A stretch of DNA of 64,000 bases from assembly GCA_021646465.1 (NCBI GenBank), contig SOET01000017.1, positions 18,516-82,515 of the forward strand, read 5' to 3'. Numbering within the stretch: the first letter of the stretch is position 1; the number at the start of each line of letters is the position of its first letter. Positions 1 to 8,112 of this stretch are shown here, piece after piece. The notes beneath the pieces were generated by a model. The model saw only the letters and a list, made by a program, of their open reading frames with translations, was not told where the DNA came from and made no database searches. This stretch comes from Candidatus Kuenenia hertensis (GTDB taxonomy: Bacteria > Planctomycetota > Brocadiia > Brocadiales > Brocadiaceae). Position numbers and translations under genes: made by a program.

Positions 1-2
1 AA

Positions 3-566
3 AACGGGAGGATTACTGTCTACGGTACAGACCACATCATCATCGTATCAGGGGCGTTACATATAGGTGAAAGCAATTCAGGAGGGATTGTTGATGAGGT
101 AAAGAAAATTGCAAAGCAAGAGGCAAAAAAATTAAATGTGGATTTTATCATTACTGATGGTCCTCCTGGCATTGGATGTCCTGTGATATCGTCAGTCAAA
201 GGAAGTGACTATGTAATAGCCGTTACCGAACCAACACCGGCTGCGCTTCGCGACCTGAAAAGGCTTATTGCCGTTGTTAAAAATTTCCGAATACCGGCAG
301 GTATTGTGATTAACAAATCAGAGATAGATCAGAAATCGGGGCGGGAAATAAAGGGTTTTGCAGAGAAAAATGAGATTACCGTCATTTCCGCGATACCATA
401 TGACCTGCGTATTCCGGAGGCGATTGCAAAGGCAATGCCTGTTGTAGATGCATACCCTGATGCCCCGTCATCGCAGGCTATCAGAAGGCTTGTTGATACG
501 GTGTGGACGCTGGTTCAATCGGGGGCGATTGAACCAGCAGTTGCAAAAAAGGATAAAAAGGGGTGA
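3..566 (+). CDS. MinD-superfamily P-loop ATPase, C-terminal part (cut by window edge)
   Basis: The reading frame is open from the window edge, so only the C-terminal part of the protein is present. It contains the Walker B region (FIITDGPPGIGCPV) and the switch-like VTEPTPAALRDLKR segment typical of the MinD-superfamily ATPases that carry an inserted ferredoxin domain. The Walker A and any ferredoxin cysteines would lie upstream of the window. These proteins often sit in clusters with FeoA-like, Mrp and iron-sulfur genes, as here. The last about 20 codons run through a GCTGGTTCAATCG palindrome, so the C-terminus looks repeat-derived. The family is well supported; the substrate is unknown. Confidence 0.8.
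   Translation, partial: NGRITVYGTDHIIIVSGALHIGESNSGGIVDEVKKIAKQEAKKLNVDFIITDGPPGIGCPVISSVKGSDYVIAVTEPTPAALRDLKRLIAVVKNFRIPAGIVINKSEIDQKSGREIKGFAEKNEITVISAIPYDLRIPEAIAKAMPVVDAYPDAPSSQAIRRLVDTVWTLVQSGAIEPAVAKKDKKG
509..538. repeat. Palindromic repeat inside the 3' end of a gene (GCTGGTTCAATCG family)
   Basis: Arms GCTGGTTCAATCG (509-521) and CGATTGAACCAGC (526-538) are perfect inverted repeats. Related copies occur at 2884-2919 and 5173-5205, with a half-copy at 1694-1708. Here the repeat lies within coding sequence and supplies the C-terminal residues of the ATPase. Confidence 0.8.
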
Positions 567-630
567 ATTCCCGGTTTTTTCTAAAAGTATATTAATTTAA
601 GCTTGGGTCAGGCAAAACAGATTTATCAAT

Positions 631-680
631 CCAGTCCTCCCCCTATCCCCCTCCGGAGGGGGACAAAGGGGGAGGACTGG
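631..680. repeat. Strong inverted repeat (CCAGTCCTCCCCCT arms)
   Basis: CCAGTCCTCCCCCT at 631-644 pairs with AGGGGGAGGACTGG at 667-680, with a second GC-rich palindrome (CCCCTCCGGAGGGG) inside. It lies in the 280-bp gap between the MinD-like gene and the FeoA-like gene. No T-tract follows directly, so a dispersed repeat is likelier than a simple terminator. A segment resembling the widespread CGCTGAGC...GCTCAGGACAGGC repeat follows at about 715-750. Confidence 0.75.
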
Positions 681-772
681 ATGAACGGGTCTGCTTCGTC
701 CATTCGGCAAAGTTTACGCTGAGCATACGAATCGCTCAGGACAGGCTTTGACCCATCCTAAATATTAAGCTT

Positions 773-799
773 TTTACAAAAAATCGGGAATGCACCCCT
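773..799 (-). repeat. Dispersed GGGAGCATTCCC-type repeat, copy 1
   Basis: The stretch TTTACAAAAAATCGGGAATG followed by CACCCC is the reverse complement of an element seen again at 6114-6140, 19903-19931, 20111-20140 and 63814-63840 (consensus on the other strand GGGAGCATTCCC, then RATTTTTGTAAA). This copy reads GCA in place of the GCT before the C-run. It ends about 50 bp upstream of the FeoA-like gene. Confidence 0.65.
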
Positions 800-846
800 T
801 TTTGCCCCTCCGTATTTTATGAAATCTATCTATGAAGGGAGAGAAA

Positions 847-1548
847 ATGGAGAATACTCTGAAATATGCTGAGAGAGGAGTGCGTTTAAAGGTGACAGGT
901 ATTAGTGAGCACGTATGCGGCTTTGGGCTCAAACAACTGAATAAATTCGGAATCAAAGAAGGAGCAAACCTTGAGATTGATCCGGCTTTTGTATCTCAGG
1001 TTCTGTTGAATAGAAAAGGAAGAGATGTTCTTTTAGGGTATGAATCTGCAAGAATGATTGTTGTTGGTGAAAGAAGGTTGACAGATTTAAAACCGGGAGA
1101 ATCAGGAAAGATCACTGATATGGAAGGCGGGTATGAGGCTAATAGTAGATTTAAAGAGCTTGGAATGGATGAAGGAACAGAGATAATCCTCAAATCATAT
1201 CCACATCTCGGCGAGCAGTATGTCAGGTGTCAAGGTGTAAAGATATTTAATGAAAATATGAAGGAATTATTGAAGTTGCCCCCGGTAGAATACATCATAG
1301 TTGATGTTAACGGGACCGAAAAGCAGATATCATTTATGAAAACTGGTGAAAAAGGAAAGATAGCAAAGGTTATTGCAGAGAAAGGGAATCGTGAAAAATT
1401 TGATAGAGAATGGATCAAAGAAGGCAACGAAATTGAAATCATGCACAGGTTGGACCCGGAAAGCATCCCGTTAATGGTAAAGGTGGAAAATAAAAGCCAT
1501 GTGATAGGGGCCGGGCTTACGGAGAAGATATTTGTGGAAAAAATATAG
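847..1548 (+). CDS. FeoA-like domain protein, probably three tandem SH3-like repeats
   Basis: The 233-residue soluble protein is about three times the length of a normal FeoA (75-80 aa). The pattern R-L-x-x-L-x-P-G-x-x-G-x-I near residues 78-100, followed by FKELGMDEG, is the classic FeoA SH3-like core. Similar but weaker segments occur before it (LKVTGISEHVCGFGLKQLNK) and after it (SFMKTGEKGKIAKV...). FeoA proteins support FeoB-dependent ferrous iron uptake or act as stand-alone regulatory modules. The ATG at 847 is preferred over the in-frame ATG at 832 because GAAGGGAGAG lies just ahead of it. A truncated FeoB is found 4.7 kb downstream, so this protein may lack its cognate transporter locally. 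Confidence 0.7.
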   Translation: MENTLKYAERGVRLKVTGISEHVCGFGLKQLNKFGIKEGANLEIDPAFVSQVLLNRKGRDVLLGYESARMIVVGERRLTDLKPGESGKITDMEGGYEANSRFKELGMDEGTEIILKSYPHLGEQYVRCQGVKIFNENMKELLKLPPVEYIIVDVNGTEKQISFMKTGEKGKIAKVIAEKGNREKFDREWIKEGNEIEIMHRLDPESIPLMVKVENKSHVIGAGLTEKIFVEKI

Positions 1549-1575
1549 TTACGCAAATTTCTCAAAAATAATATC

Positions 1576-1644
1576 GTAGGTCGGGTTTCTTACCCGACAA
1601 CTTTTTATTCCTATTGGTATTGTCGGGTAAGAAACCCGACCTAC
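1576..1644. repeat. Perfect 24-bp inverted repeat (GTAGGTCGGGTTTC family)
   Basis: The arms at 1576-1599 and 1621-1644 are perfect reverse complements beginning GTAGGTCGGGTTTCTTACCC, separated by a 21-bp AT-rich loop. A second copy of the same family is at 19974-20036. It could work as a bidirectional terminator after the FeoA-like gene, but its recurrence argues for a dispersed repeat. Confidence 0.85.
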
Positions 1645-1726
1645 AATGTTTTAATAGAGACCTTACTGGAAATATTATTTGTGGTGCGATTTTTTTGCTG
1701 GTTCAATCTTACAGGGAGTTTTATAT

Positions 1727-2497
1727 ATGAATAGTAAGGGAATAGGTAAAGTAGATCATTTTGTTGGCGTTGCAAGCGGCAAGGGTGGTGTGGGAAAAAC
1801 CACTGTTGCCATTAACCTTGCATTGGCGCTCAGGAAAGAAAATTATCATGTCGGGCTTTTAGACGCAGATATCTATGGACCAAATATTCCGGTAATGATG
1901 GGACTCTCTGAAAAGCCTAAAATAGAAGAAGGAGCAATTATGCCTCTGAAAAAATTTGGATTAAAAGTAATGTCATTTGGTTTTTTTCTGGAGGCAAATC
2001 AGCCGGTAATTTGGCGCGGTCCATTGGTATCGAAGGCTATTGCACAATTTCTGAATGATGTAATGTGGGGTGAACTGGATTATCTTGTCGTTGATCTGCC
2101 ACCCGGAACAGGGGATCCTTCTATTACCATCGCTCAACAAATACCTGACGTCTCAATAGTTATCGTTACGACCCCTCAGGAAGTTGCTTTAGCTGATGTG
2201 AGAAAGGCAATTACCATGTTTGGTGAAATGAATGTCAAAGTATTAGGGATCGTAGAGAATATGTCATATTTTCAATGTTCTCATTCTGAAGAAAAAATAG
2301 GGATATTTGGGAAAGGAGGCGGCGAGAATCTAAGCCGTCAGATGGATATTCCGCTTTTAGGGGCCGTTCCTATTGATATAGAACTCAGAAAAGGGGGTGA
2401 TGAGGGTATACCTCTCATGGCTGATAAAGAAGATTCAGAGACGGGTAAGATATTCAAGGCCATTGCAAAGAATGTGGTGGAGCTTGAGGCAGATTGA
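1727..2497 (+). CDS. mrp: Mrp/NBP35-family iron-sulfur carrier ATPase
   Basis: The 256-residue cytosolic P-loop protein has the deviant Walker A GKGGVGKTT near the N-terminus, DADIYGPNIPVMMGL, and Walker B DYLVVDLPPGTGD. These are diagnostic of Mrp/ApbC proteins, which bind and transfer [4Fe-4S] clusters. Cysteines that could hold the cluster are sparse (one in YFQCSHSEE), which differs from the usual CxxC. The start at 1727 is chosen because AGGGAG precedes it by 8 bp; an upstream in-frame extension to 1679 lacks such a site. It is followed closely by the carboxymuconolactone-decarboxylase-like gene, so the two probably form an operon. Confidence 0.9.
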   Translation: MNSKGIGKVDHFVGVASGKGGVGKTTVAINLALALRKENYHVGLLDADIYGPNIPVMMGLSEKPKIEEGAIMPLKKFGLKVMSFGFFLEANQPVIWRGPLVSKAIAQFLNDVMWGELDYLVVDLPPGTGDPSITIAQQIPDVSIVIVTTPQEVALADVRKAITMFGEMNVKVLGIVENMSYFQCSHSEEKIGIFGKGGGENLSRQMDIPLLGAVPIDIELRKGGDEGIPLMADKEDSETGKIFKAIAKNVVELEAD

Positions 2498-2528
2498 AAG
2501 TCATTGAAATTAAACGGAGGGACACATT

Positions 2529-2882
2529 ATGGAGAAAAATTTTCCGGAATATTTAGAACACCTGAAGATTATGATAGGTAAGCTGTCAAAAGAACTTCCG
2601 GGCCCGATGTCCGGGTTCACCAAATTACATCAGAGTACAATAACGGAAGGAGCGTTGAGTAAGAAGTTTAAAGAGCTTATTGCCCTTGCAATAGGCATTA
2701 CCTCCCGATGTGAAGGCTGCATCTCTATCCATATACGTGAAGCCCTTCTTGCAGGCGCATCATACCAGGAGATTGTTGAAACAATTGGAGTTGCAATTCT
2801 TATGGGAGGAGGTCCTTCAATGGTTTATGGTGCGGAAGCCCTTGAAGCGTTGGATCAATTAGAGGCGAAAGGATTAAAGTAA
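2529..2882 (+). CDS. Carboxymuconolactone decarboxylase / AhpD-like family protein
   Basis: The 117-residue all-helical protein has the family core EGCISIHIREALLAGAS, with a CEGC pair and a following histidine. This corresponds to the AhpD-type CxxC...H disulfide-reductase or peroxidase centre, followed by the EIVETIGVAILMGGGPSMVYG helix. AhpD-like proteins reduce peroxides or act as thiol-disulfide relays; the true partner is unknown. ACGGAGGGACAC is a strong ribosome-binding site. It follows mrp by about 30 bp and is probably cotranscribed. Confidence 0.85.
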   Translation: MEKNFPEYLEHLKIMIGKLSKELPGPMSGFTKLHQSTITEGALSKKFKELIALAIGITSRCEGCISIHIREALLAGASYQEIVETIGVAILMGGGPSMVYGAEALEALDQLEAKGLK

Positions 2883-2883
2883 G

Positions 2884-2919
2884 TTTGCTGGTTCAATCGT
2901 CCCCGATTAAACCAGCAAA
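2884..2919. repeat. Palindrome of the GCTGGTTCAATCG family at a gene end
   Basis: GCTGGTTCAATCG (2887-2899) pairs with CGATTAAACCAGC (2904-2916), extended by flanking TTT/AAA. It begins immediately after the stop codon of the AhpD-like gene and could terminate transcription. The same sequence family is found at 509-538 and 5173-5205. Confidence 0.75.
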
Positions 2920-3046
2920 GCAAAAGCAAAAAACCGGCAGAAAGGAAGCAACTGCTGGAACACATTTTTTTATATGGGTTAGCAGTCATGGATAGGGTGG
3001 GATTGTCTGCCCTATACCGGTTAATTCAATACAGGAAAGGAGTTGA

Positions 3047-4279
3047 GTGTTGCCAGATCAATACAAGATTGTCCAGGTCGAAGACTACGAGTGGTATATC
3101 GGAGCTGAGACAGTGGAGCGGATACGAAAAAAAGCCGAACAACTTCAACATCTTCATGTAGTGAATATCAACTCAACATACTACGGAGGCGGTGTGTCGG
3201 AGTTGTTGTCATCACTAACATTATTAATGAACAGTGTGGGTATTACAACGGGATGGCGGGTGATTGAAGGGTCGCCGGATTTTTTCAGTGTTACGAAGAA
3301 AATGCATAACGCCCTTCAGGGAGCGGAGATTAATTTATCCGAAAGGAAAATACAACTTTACGAAGAAGTAACCTATCAGAATGTTGTTCGAAACCATTTG
3401 GATCATGACGTGGTAATTGTTCATGATCCGCAGCCACTTGCAATGATCAATCATTACAGGAGGAGAGGCGCCTGGATATGGCGTTGCCATGTGGACTTGT
3501 CACATCCAAACAAAGAACTATGGAAATATCTGGTCCCCTTTATTGAAAAATATGATGCAGTAATCGTCAGTGGCAAGGAATATATGCAAAAACTCAACAT
3601 ACCGCAATTGGTATTTATGCCGGCTATCGATCCCTTTACCATAAAAAATCGTGAAATGAATGAAGATGAAATAGATGAGCGTTTAAAACACTATGATATT
3701 CCAACAGATCTCCCGTTGGTTGTGCAAATTTCGCGTTTTGACCGTTGGAAAGATCCGGAAGGTGTTATTACGGCATTTAAACTGGCGCGAAAAAAAGAAA
3801 AATGTACCCTTGTGATGCTGGGTAATGTTGCCACTGATGATCCGGAAGGGGAAACGGTATTTGAGAGCCTGCTCAATTGTAAAGAGGAGCGTATCATCAT
3901 TCTTTCGTGTCAGGATTCGGCATTGGTGAATGCACTCCAGCGTCGGGCTGTCGTGGTAGTGCAAAACTCGATCCGGGAAGGCTTTGGATTGACCGTTACA
4001 GAGGCCATGTGGAAGGGAACTCCAGTTATCGGAAGGGATGTAGGAGGGATCAGCTATCAGATTGAGAATGGCGTCAATGGGTATCTTGTCTCCTCAAATG
4101 AGGAGTTGGCAGAGAGAATTGTACAGTTGATCAGAGACAAAATGTTGCGTGAAAAGTTTGGGCATAAAGCAAAGGAAAGTGTGAAGGAAAAATTTCTCCT
4201 GACCCGGTATTTGGAACAATACCTTGATTTATTTCAATCTATTGAACCAAACTTTAGGATACATTATCGTCCACTATAA
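3047..4279 (+). CDS. GT4-family glycosyltransferase, trehalose-synthase (TreT)-like
   Basis: The 410-residue GT-B enzyme starts with LHVVNINSTYYGGGVSELLSSL, the glycine-rich acceptor loop seen in archaeal and thermophile TreT proteins. It ends with REGFGLTVTEAMWKGTPVIGRDVGGI, the GT4 EX7E donor-binding motif. TreT makes trehalose from NDP-glucose and glucose, but related enzymes have other acceptors, so the product is uncertain. AGGAAAGGAG sits just ahead of a GTG start at 3047 (a TTG at 3050 is also possible). No other trehalose gene is nearby. Confidence 0.75.
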   Translation: MLPDQYKIVQVEDYEWYIGAETVERIRKKAEQLQHLHVVNINSTYYGGGVSELLSSLTLLMNSVGITTGWRVIEGSPDFFSVTKKMHNALQGAEINLSERKIQLYEEVTYQNVVRNHLDHDVVIVHDPQPLAMINHYRRRGAWIWRCHVDLSHPNKELWKYLVPFIEKYDAVIVSGKEYMQKLNIPQLVFMPAIDPFTIKNREMNEDEIDERLKHYDIPTDLPLVVQISRFDRWKDPEGVITAFKLARKKEKCTLVMLGNVATDDPEGETVFESLLNCKEERIIILSCQDSALVNALQRRAVVVVQNSIREGFGLTVTEAMWKGTPVIGRDVGGISYQIENGVNGYLVSSNEELAERIVQLIRDKMLREKFGHKAKESVKEKFLLTRYLEQYLDLFQSIEPNFRIHYRPL

Positions 4280-4290
4280 AAATGAAATAA

Positions 4291-4310
4291 ATATAGTCAA
4301 ACAAATCTTG
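4291..4310 (+). promoter_or_regulatory. Recurrent upstream motif TATAGTCAAAYRAATC, copy 1
   Basis: ATATAGTCAAACAAATCTTG lies 20 bp ahead of the CooC-like start. Closely similar sequences occur upstream of the genes at 32026 and 61924, and at 31957-31993 it forms an inverted pair. The function is not known. Confidence 0.45.
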
Positions 4311-4330
4311 TTTTGAAAGAAGTATTAAAA

Positions 4331-5197
4331 ATGATTAAAACAAAAAAAGAAAAAACAGTGACAAGTTCAGAATCGTGTAAACAGTTTTCAGGGAAAAGGA
4401 TATTTGTTTGCGGGAAAGGGGGAAGCGGGAAAAGCTCCATTGTTGCTCTGATGGCAAATGTTCTGCATAATGAGAGGTACAAGGTAATGGTTTTAGATGG
4501 CGATGCCTCAAACCCCGGAGGATTGGCGAGACTCATGTTTGGATTAAAGAGAGGGCCAAAACCGCTGATAGAACTTTTTGGAGGAAGGGAAAAGGTAGAG
4601 TGTCCGGTTGATAATCCGGCGCCCCTCACAAGACTGAACGATACAATCCCGGTTACAGAGAAGAACATCGAGGTAACTGAAATTCCTTCCGAATATTTTA
4701 TAGAAAAAGATGAAATAATTCTCTTTCAGGTGGGAAAGATTAAAACGGCTTGTGAAGGTTGTGACGGACCAATGTCAAAAGTGACCAGAGATTTTATCGT
4801 TACAGGAGACTGGGTAACCTTAATCGATGTCGAAGCAGGAATTGAGCATTTTGGAAGAGGTGTAGAGAAGAATATTGATATTATATTAGTTGTGGTAGAC
4901 CCCACATTTGAGTCGTTTTTGATTGCAGAGAAAGTATTTCATTTTTGTAAAGAACTGGGAAAAGAAATGGCCTGGACAATATTAAATAAAGTCCAATCAG
5001 AAGAAATGGAATCGGTAATGATTGATGAATTAAAAAAGAAAAAAACCGGTATCATTGGTACGGTACATTATGATTCCGGGATAGGAAAAACAGGTCTGAT
5101 GGGGACTGCCCTTGGAAAATGTGAGGCTTTGGAAGAGGTAAAGTGTATCGTTGAGACGTTGGAAACCGAATGTTTCGGTTCAACCGGGGACGATTGA
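4331..5197 (+). CDS. CooC-like MinD/ParA-superfamily ATPase
   Basis: The protein has the deviant Walker A GKGGSGKSS, then DGDASNPGGLARLMFG, and Walker B LIDVEAGIEHFGRGVE. This is the signature of CooC, the nickel-insertion ATPase for CO dehydrogenase. A CEGCDGPM motif resembles the CxxC metal site of CooC dimers. No CO dehydrogenase gene is in the window, so the client enzyme is unknown. The start is set at ATG 4331 with GAAAGAAG upstream; a TTG at 4313 is less likely. The last codons run through a palindromic repeat (5173-5205), as in the first gene of the window. Confidence 0.8.
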   Translation: MIKTKKEKTVTSSESCKQFSGKRIFVCGKGGSGKSSIVALMANVLHNERYKVMVLDGDASNPGGLARLMFGLKRGPKPLIELFGGREKVECPVDNPAPLTRLNDTIPVTEKNIEVTEIPSEYFIEKDEIILFQVGKIKTACEGCDGPMSKVTRDFIVTGDWVTLIDVEAGIEHFGRGVEKNIDIILVVVDPTFESFLIAEKVFHFCKELGKEMAWTILNKVQSEEMESVMIDELKKKKTGIIGTVHYDSGIGKTGLMGTALGKCEALEEVKCIVETLETECFGSTGDD

Positions 5198-5205
5198 ACC
5201 GGAAA
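5173..5205. repeat. Palindrome of the GCTGGTTCAATCG family over a stop codon
   Basis: TTTCGGTTCAACCG and CGATTGAACCGGAAA form an imperfect inverted repeat that spans the end of the CooC-like gene. This is the second case in the window where this family overlaps the 3' end of a P-loop ATPase gene. Confidence 0.65.
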
Positions 5206-5297
5206 GCAGAGGGAGGGGGAAATATGGACAGGCAAAGGAGGGCAAAAAGGGTCTTGAAGAAAAGCGGAAGAAAAATAACGAAGGAGATAAAAAATAA

Positions 5298-6032
5298 ATG
5301 GAAACTACTTTTTGGTCAGCTCTTGCAACTAGTTTTTCGGCAGCTATTGTTACTTCAATAGGTATATATACAATTCGTAATTTTGCAGGTTGGGGGCAGC
5401 GCAATACGTCATATTTTATGTGTTTTGCAGCGGGGATACTTATCTCTGCCTCATTTCTTCACATTATTCCTAAATCAATATCAATGAATCCAGGGGCGCC
5501 AATTTATCTTCTGGTTGGCTTTTTCGGTTTGCACTTATTCAATCGTTTTATTACCGCGTTTGTGTGTCAAAAAGAAACTGAAAAAGTCCAGTACAGTATC
5601 GGGCTTGTGTCGATGATAGGTATTGGTTTTCATTCGTTTATAGACGGGTTTGTCTATTCTATTGCATTTACGGTGAGTATTTTTACTGGATTTATTGCAA
5701 CGGCAGGGATGGTATTGCATGAATTTCCTGAAGGTATAATCACCTATCTGTTATTAATAAAAGGAGGTTTAAAAGAGCGAAATGCTCTGATTTTTTCATT
5801 TCTTGCAGCCGCTTTAACTACGCCGATGGGCATGCTTATCTCATACCCGATGATTAGCATAATTGATAAATCAATGCTAGGTGCGTTGTTGTCGCTATCG
5901 GCGGGCGCACTGGTTTACGTTGGCGCAACGCATCTGTTACCTAAAGCAGAACAAGAACAAAAGAAATACAGCCTTGTTGCACTTGGTGGAGGCGTTCTGG
6001 TGGCTATAATAATTGTTTTATCGAAGGCATAG
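5298..6032 (+). CDS. ZIP-family divalent metal transporter
   Basis: The 244-residue integral membrane protein has seven to eight predicted helices. The two metal-binding helices read HSFIDGFVYS and HEFPEGIITYLLL, matching the ZIP HxxxDG and HEFPEG motifs. ZIP proteins move zinc, iron or manganese into the cytosol. The ribosome-binding site GAAGGAGAT precedes the ATG at 5298. A second ZIP protein is encoded at 9829. The about 100 bp before the start are purine-rich and contain no convincing gene. Confidence 0.9.
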   Translation: METTFWSALATSFSAAIVTSIGIYTIRNFAGWGQRNTSYFMCFAAGILISASFLHIIPKSISMNPGAPIYLLVGFFGLHLFNRFITAFVCQKETEKVQYSIGLVSMIGIGFHSFIDGFVYSIAFTVSIFTGFIATAGMVLHEFPEGIITYLLLIKGGLKERNALIFSFLAAALTTPMGMLISYPMISIIDKSMLGALLSLSAGALVYVGATHLLPKAEQEQKKYSLVALGGGVLVAIIIVLSKA

Positions 6033-6044
6033 TTTATTTTAAGT

Positions 6045-6167
6045 ATGAATCCTGTTAAAGAAATAATGGAAGATGCTTTGAGAATAACGGCAGAGAAAGG
6101 ATGGGACATTATTTCGGGAGCATTCCCAAATTTTTGCAACCCCCCAGGCGCGGGTTCAGGTCTGTGA
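6045..6167 (+). pseudogene. Short gene remnant cut by a dispersed repeat
   Basis: An ATG at 6045 opens a plausible N-terminus (MNPVKEIMEDALRITAEKGW), but after 25 codons the frame enters a copy of the GGGAGCATTCCC repeat (6114-6140) and then a palindrome, and stops. I do not recognise the family. The sequence before the repeat looks like real coding sequence and the remainder does not, so this is probably a gene truncated by repeat insertion or recombination. Confidence 0.4.
6114..6140 (+). repeat. Dispersed GGGAGCATTCCC repeat, copy 2
   Basis: TCGGGAGCATTCCC is followed by AAATTTTTGCAAC, nearly identical to the copy at 63814-63840. It directly interrupts a short open frame. Confidence 0.75.
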
Positions 6168-6264
6168 CCTGAACCCCACGTTTCATACGTGGCAATTAGC
6201 CATGAATTGTATATATCGCTATTAATCAGATAAACAATTGGGTTCAGATTACAAATCTGAACCC
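6152..6264. repeat. Pair of GGGTTCAG palindromes
   Basis: GGGTTCAGGT/ACCTGAACCC (6152-6176) and GGGTTCAGATT/AATCTGAACCC (6240-6264) are two hairpins with the same outer sequence, about 65 bp apart. They lie directly ahead of the feoB fragment. Confidence 0.7.
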
Positions 6265-6284
6265 GCAAGGAACAGTAGGGGAAG

Positions 6285-6695
6285 ATGATGGACATTAAAA
6301 TAGCTCTTGTTGGCCAGCCTAACACGGGAAAGTCGAGCCTCTTGAATTCTCTGGCAGGAGCCAGGGCTATTGTGTCAAATTATCCAGGCACCACCGTAGA
6401 AATTACAAAAACGAAAATAAAGATGGACACATCTCTGATTGAAATAATGGATACACCAGGTGTTTATAGTATCTTCGATGCCAGTAGCGAGGAAATAATT
6501 GTAGAAAAGGTTGTATTTGAAGAGGATATTGATGGCTCTGTTATTATGGTTGATGCCACTGTCCTGGAAAGGGGCCTGAATCTTGTGCTGCAGATCCTTG
6601 AGGCAGGCGTTACAGCCATAATAGTCCTGAACTCTTTGGAGTTGTATCGAGCATCCAGATACCATGTTCAGTCATGCAGATTGAACCGGCAATGA
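6285..6695 (+). pseudogene. feoB: Truncated FeoB (N-terminal GTPase fragment)
   Basis: The 136-residue frame has the FeoB G1 motif GQPNTGKSSLLNSL, the switch YPGTTVEITK and G3 DTPGVYS. The frame degenerates where G4 (NxxD) should be, at VLNSLELYRA. All transmembrane segments are absent; intact FeoB is usually 600-780 residues. It cannot transport iron. A role as a free small GTPase is possible but unlikely without G4 and G5. The break lies near repeat-like sequence (ATTGAACCGGCAATG). Confidence 0.75.
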
Positions 6696-6762
6696 CTGAA
6701 TAAGAAATATTAATGAAAGTTGCCATTTGAAGTTGAATCTATTCTATTACAGGAGGTAAAAC

Positions 6763-8028
6763 ATGCCGGAAATCGCCAGTGATATAAAAGACATTTCCCT
6801 GTCTGACAAGGGGCAGGCACGCATTGAATGGGCCTTGAATGAGATGCCTGTGATACGAAACCTTATGGAACGTTTTTCCCGGGAAAGGCCTTTGGAGGGG
6901 GTGCGTATGAGCGGATGCCTGCATATTACCACTGAGACGGCGAATTTGGCCCGCGTTTTAATTTTGGGGGGTGCCGACCTTGTTCTCTGTGCCAGTAATC
7001 CACTGAGTACTCAGGACGATGTCGCAGCGGCTTTGGTGGCTCATTACCAAATTCCAACATTTGCCGTCAAAGGGGAAGATAATCAGCGCTATTACCAGCA
7101 TATCAATGCCGCTTTAGATCACTGCCCGCAATTGACTATGGACGATGGCGCTGATCTGGTAAGCGAAATGCATAAAAACCGTAAAGAACTGTTGAATAAC
7201 ATGTTGGGCGGAACTGAGGAGACAACGACAGGGGTTATCCGGTTGCGTGCAATGGCCCGTGAAGGCGCGTTAAAATATCCTATCATCGCCGTAAATGATG
7301 CAATGACCAAACATCTCTTTGATAACAGGTATGGCACCGGCCAGAGTACCATTGATGGGATTGTGCGGGCTACAAACATTTTATTGGCCGGGAAGGTCTT
7401 CACCGTGGCGGGATATGGGTGGTGCGGTAGGGGCATTGCAATGCGTGCCAAGGGCCTTGGCGCCAATGTGATCATTGCGGAGGTTGACCCAATTCGGGCG
7501 TTGGAAGCGGTTATGGACGGGTATCGTGTCATGCCTGTGTTGGAGGCGTCTGCTCTTTCAGATTTTATCGTTACTGCTACGGGGGATAAGCATGTAATTG
7601 ATCAGTCTCATTTTGAGGTAATGAAGGATGGTTGCGTTCTTGCAAATTCCGGTCATTTCAACGTCGAGATAAATATCCCTGCGCTGGTGAAGATGGCGGT
7701 GAGTAAACAGCAGCCACGTGAGTATGTACATAAATATCGTTTACCTTCGGGGCATACTATTTGTCTGCTTGCTGAAGGTCGTTTGGTCAATTTGGTTGCA
7801 GCAGAGGGGCATCCTTCAGCAGTGATGGATATGAGTTTTGCAAACCAGGCTCTATGCGCCGTCTTTCTTTACACTCATAAAGAAACGCTGGAGAACAAAG
7901 TCCTTCCTGTTCCCGTTGAAATTGATCATGTAATTGCACAGTTGAAACTTAAGGCAATGAATACACGTATTGACACGCTTACTGAAGAACAGACGTCATA
8001 TTTATCGTCATGGCAGGAAGGCACCTGA
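6763..8028 (+). CDS. ahcY: S-adenosylhomocysteine hydrolase
   Basis: The 421-residue cytosolic enzyme splits S-adenosylhomocysteine to adenosine and homocysteine, relieving product inhibition of methyltransferases. Visible motifs are [29 protein letters not shown], the NAD-binding [17 protein letters not shown] and NSGHFNVEI. The length fits the bacterial and archaeal class lacking the about 40-residue insertion. ACAGGAGGTAAAAC is a near-ideal ribosome-binding site. A SAM-dependent methyltransferase and a radical SAM enzyme follow. Confidence 0.95.
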   Translation: MPEIASDIKDISLSDKGQARIEWALNEMPVIRNLMERFSRERPLEGVRMSGCLHITTETANLARVLILGGADLVLCASNPLSTQDDVAAALVAHYQIPTFAVKGEDNQRYYQHINAALDHCPQLTMDDGADLVSEMHKNRKELLNNMLGGTEETTTGVIRLRAMAREGALKYPIIAVNDAMTKHLFDNRYGTGQSTIDGIVRATNILLAGKVFTVAGYGWCGRGIAMRAKGLGANVIIAEVDPIRALEAVMDGYRVMPVLEASALSDFIVTATGDKHVIDQSHFEVMKDGCVLANSGHFNVEINIPALVKMAVSKQQPREYVHKYRLPSGHTICLLAEGRLVNLVAAEGHPSAVMDMSFANQALCAVFLYTHKETLENKVLPVPVEIDHVIAQLKLKAMNTRIDTLTEEQTSYLSSWQEGT

Positions 8029-8112
8029 AATCTTATAGTCAAAAGCATCTGTTTTCCGATTTTCTACGGGTAAGAAAAATTGAATTGGTGGTTTTTTTGG
8101 GGGGTTGTAAAA

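Noticed and set aside
5224..5361. Small basic ORF (MDRQRRAKRVLKKSG...) with a GGAGGGGGAAAT upstream
   Set aside because: It overlaps the ZIP gene start by more than 60 bp and is purine-rich low-complexity sequence; no family resemblance.
6696..6762. Possible SAH riboswitch ahead of ahcY
   Set aside because: The gap is only 67 bp and shows no stem pattern of that class.
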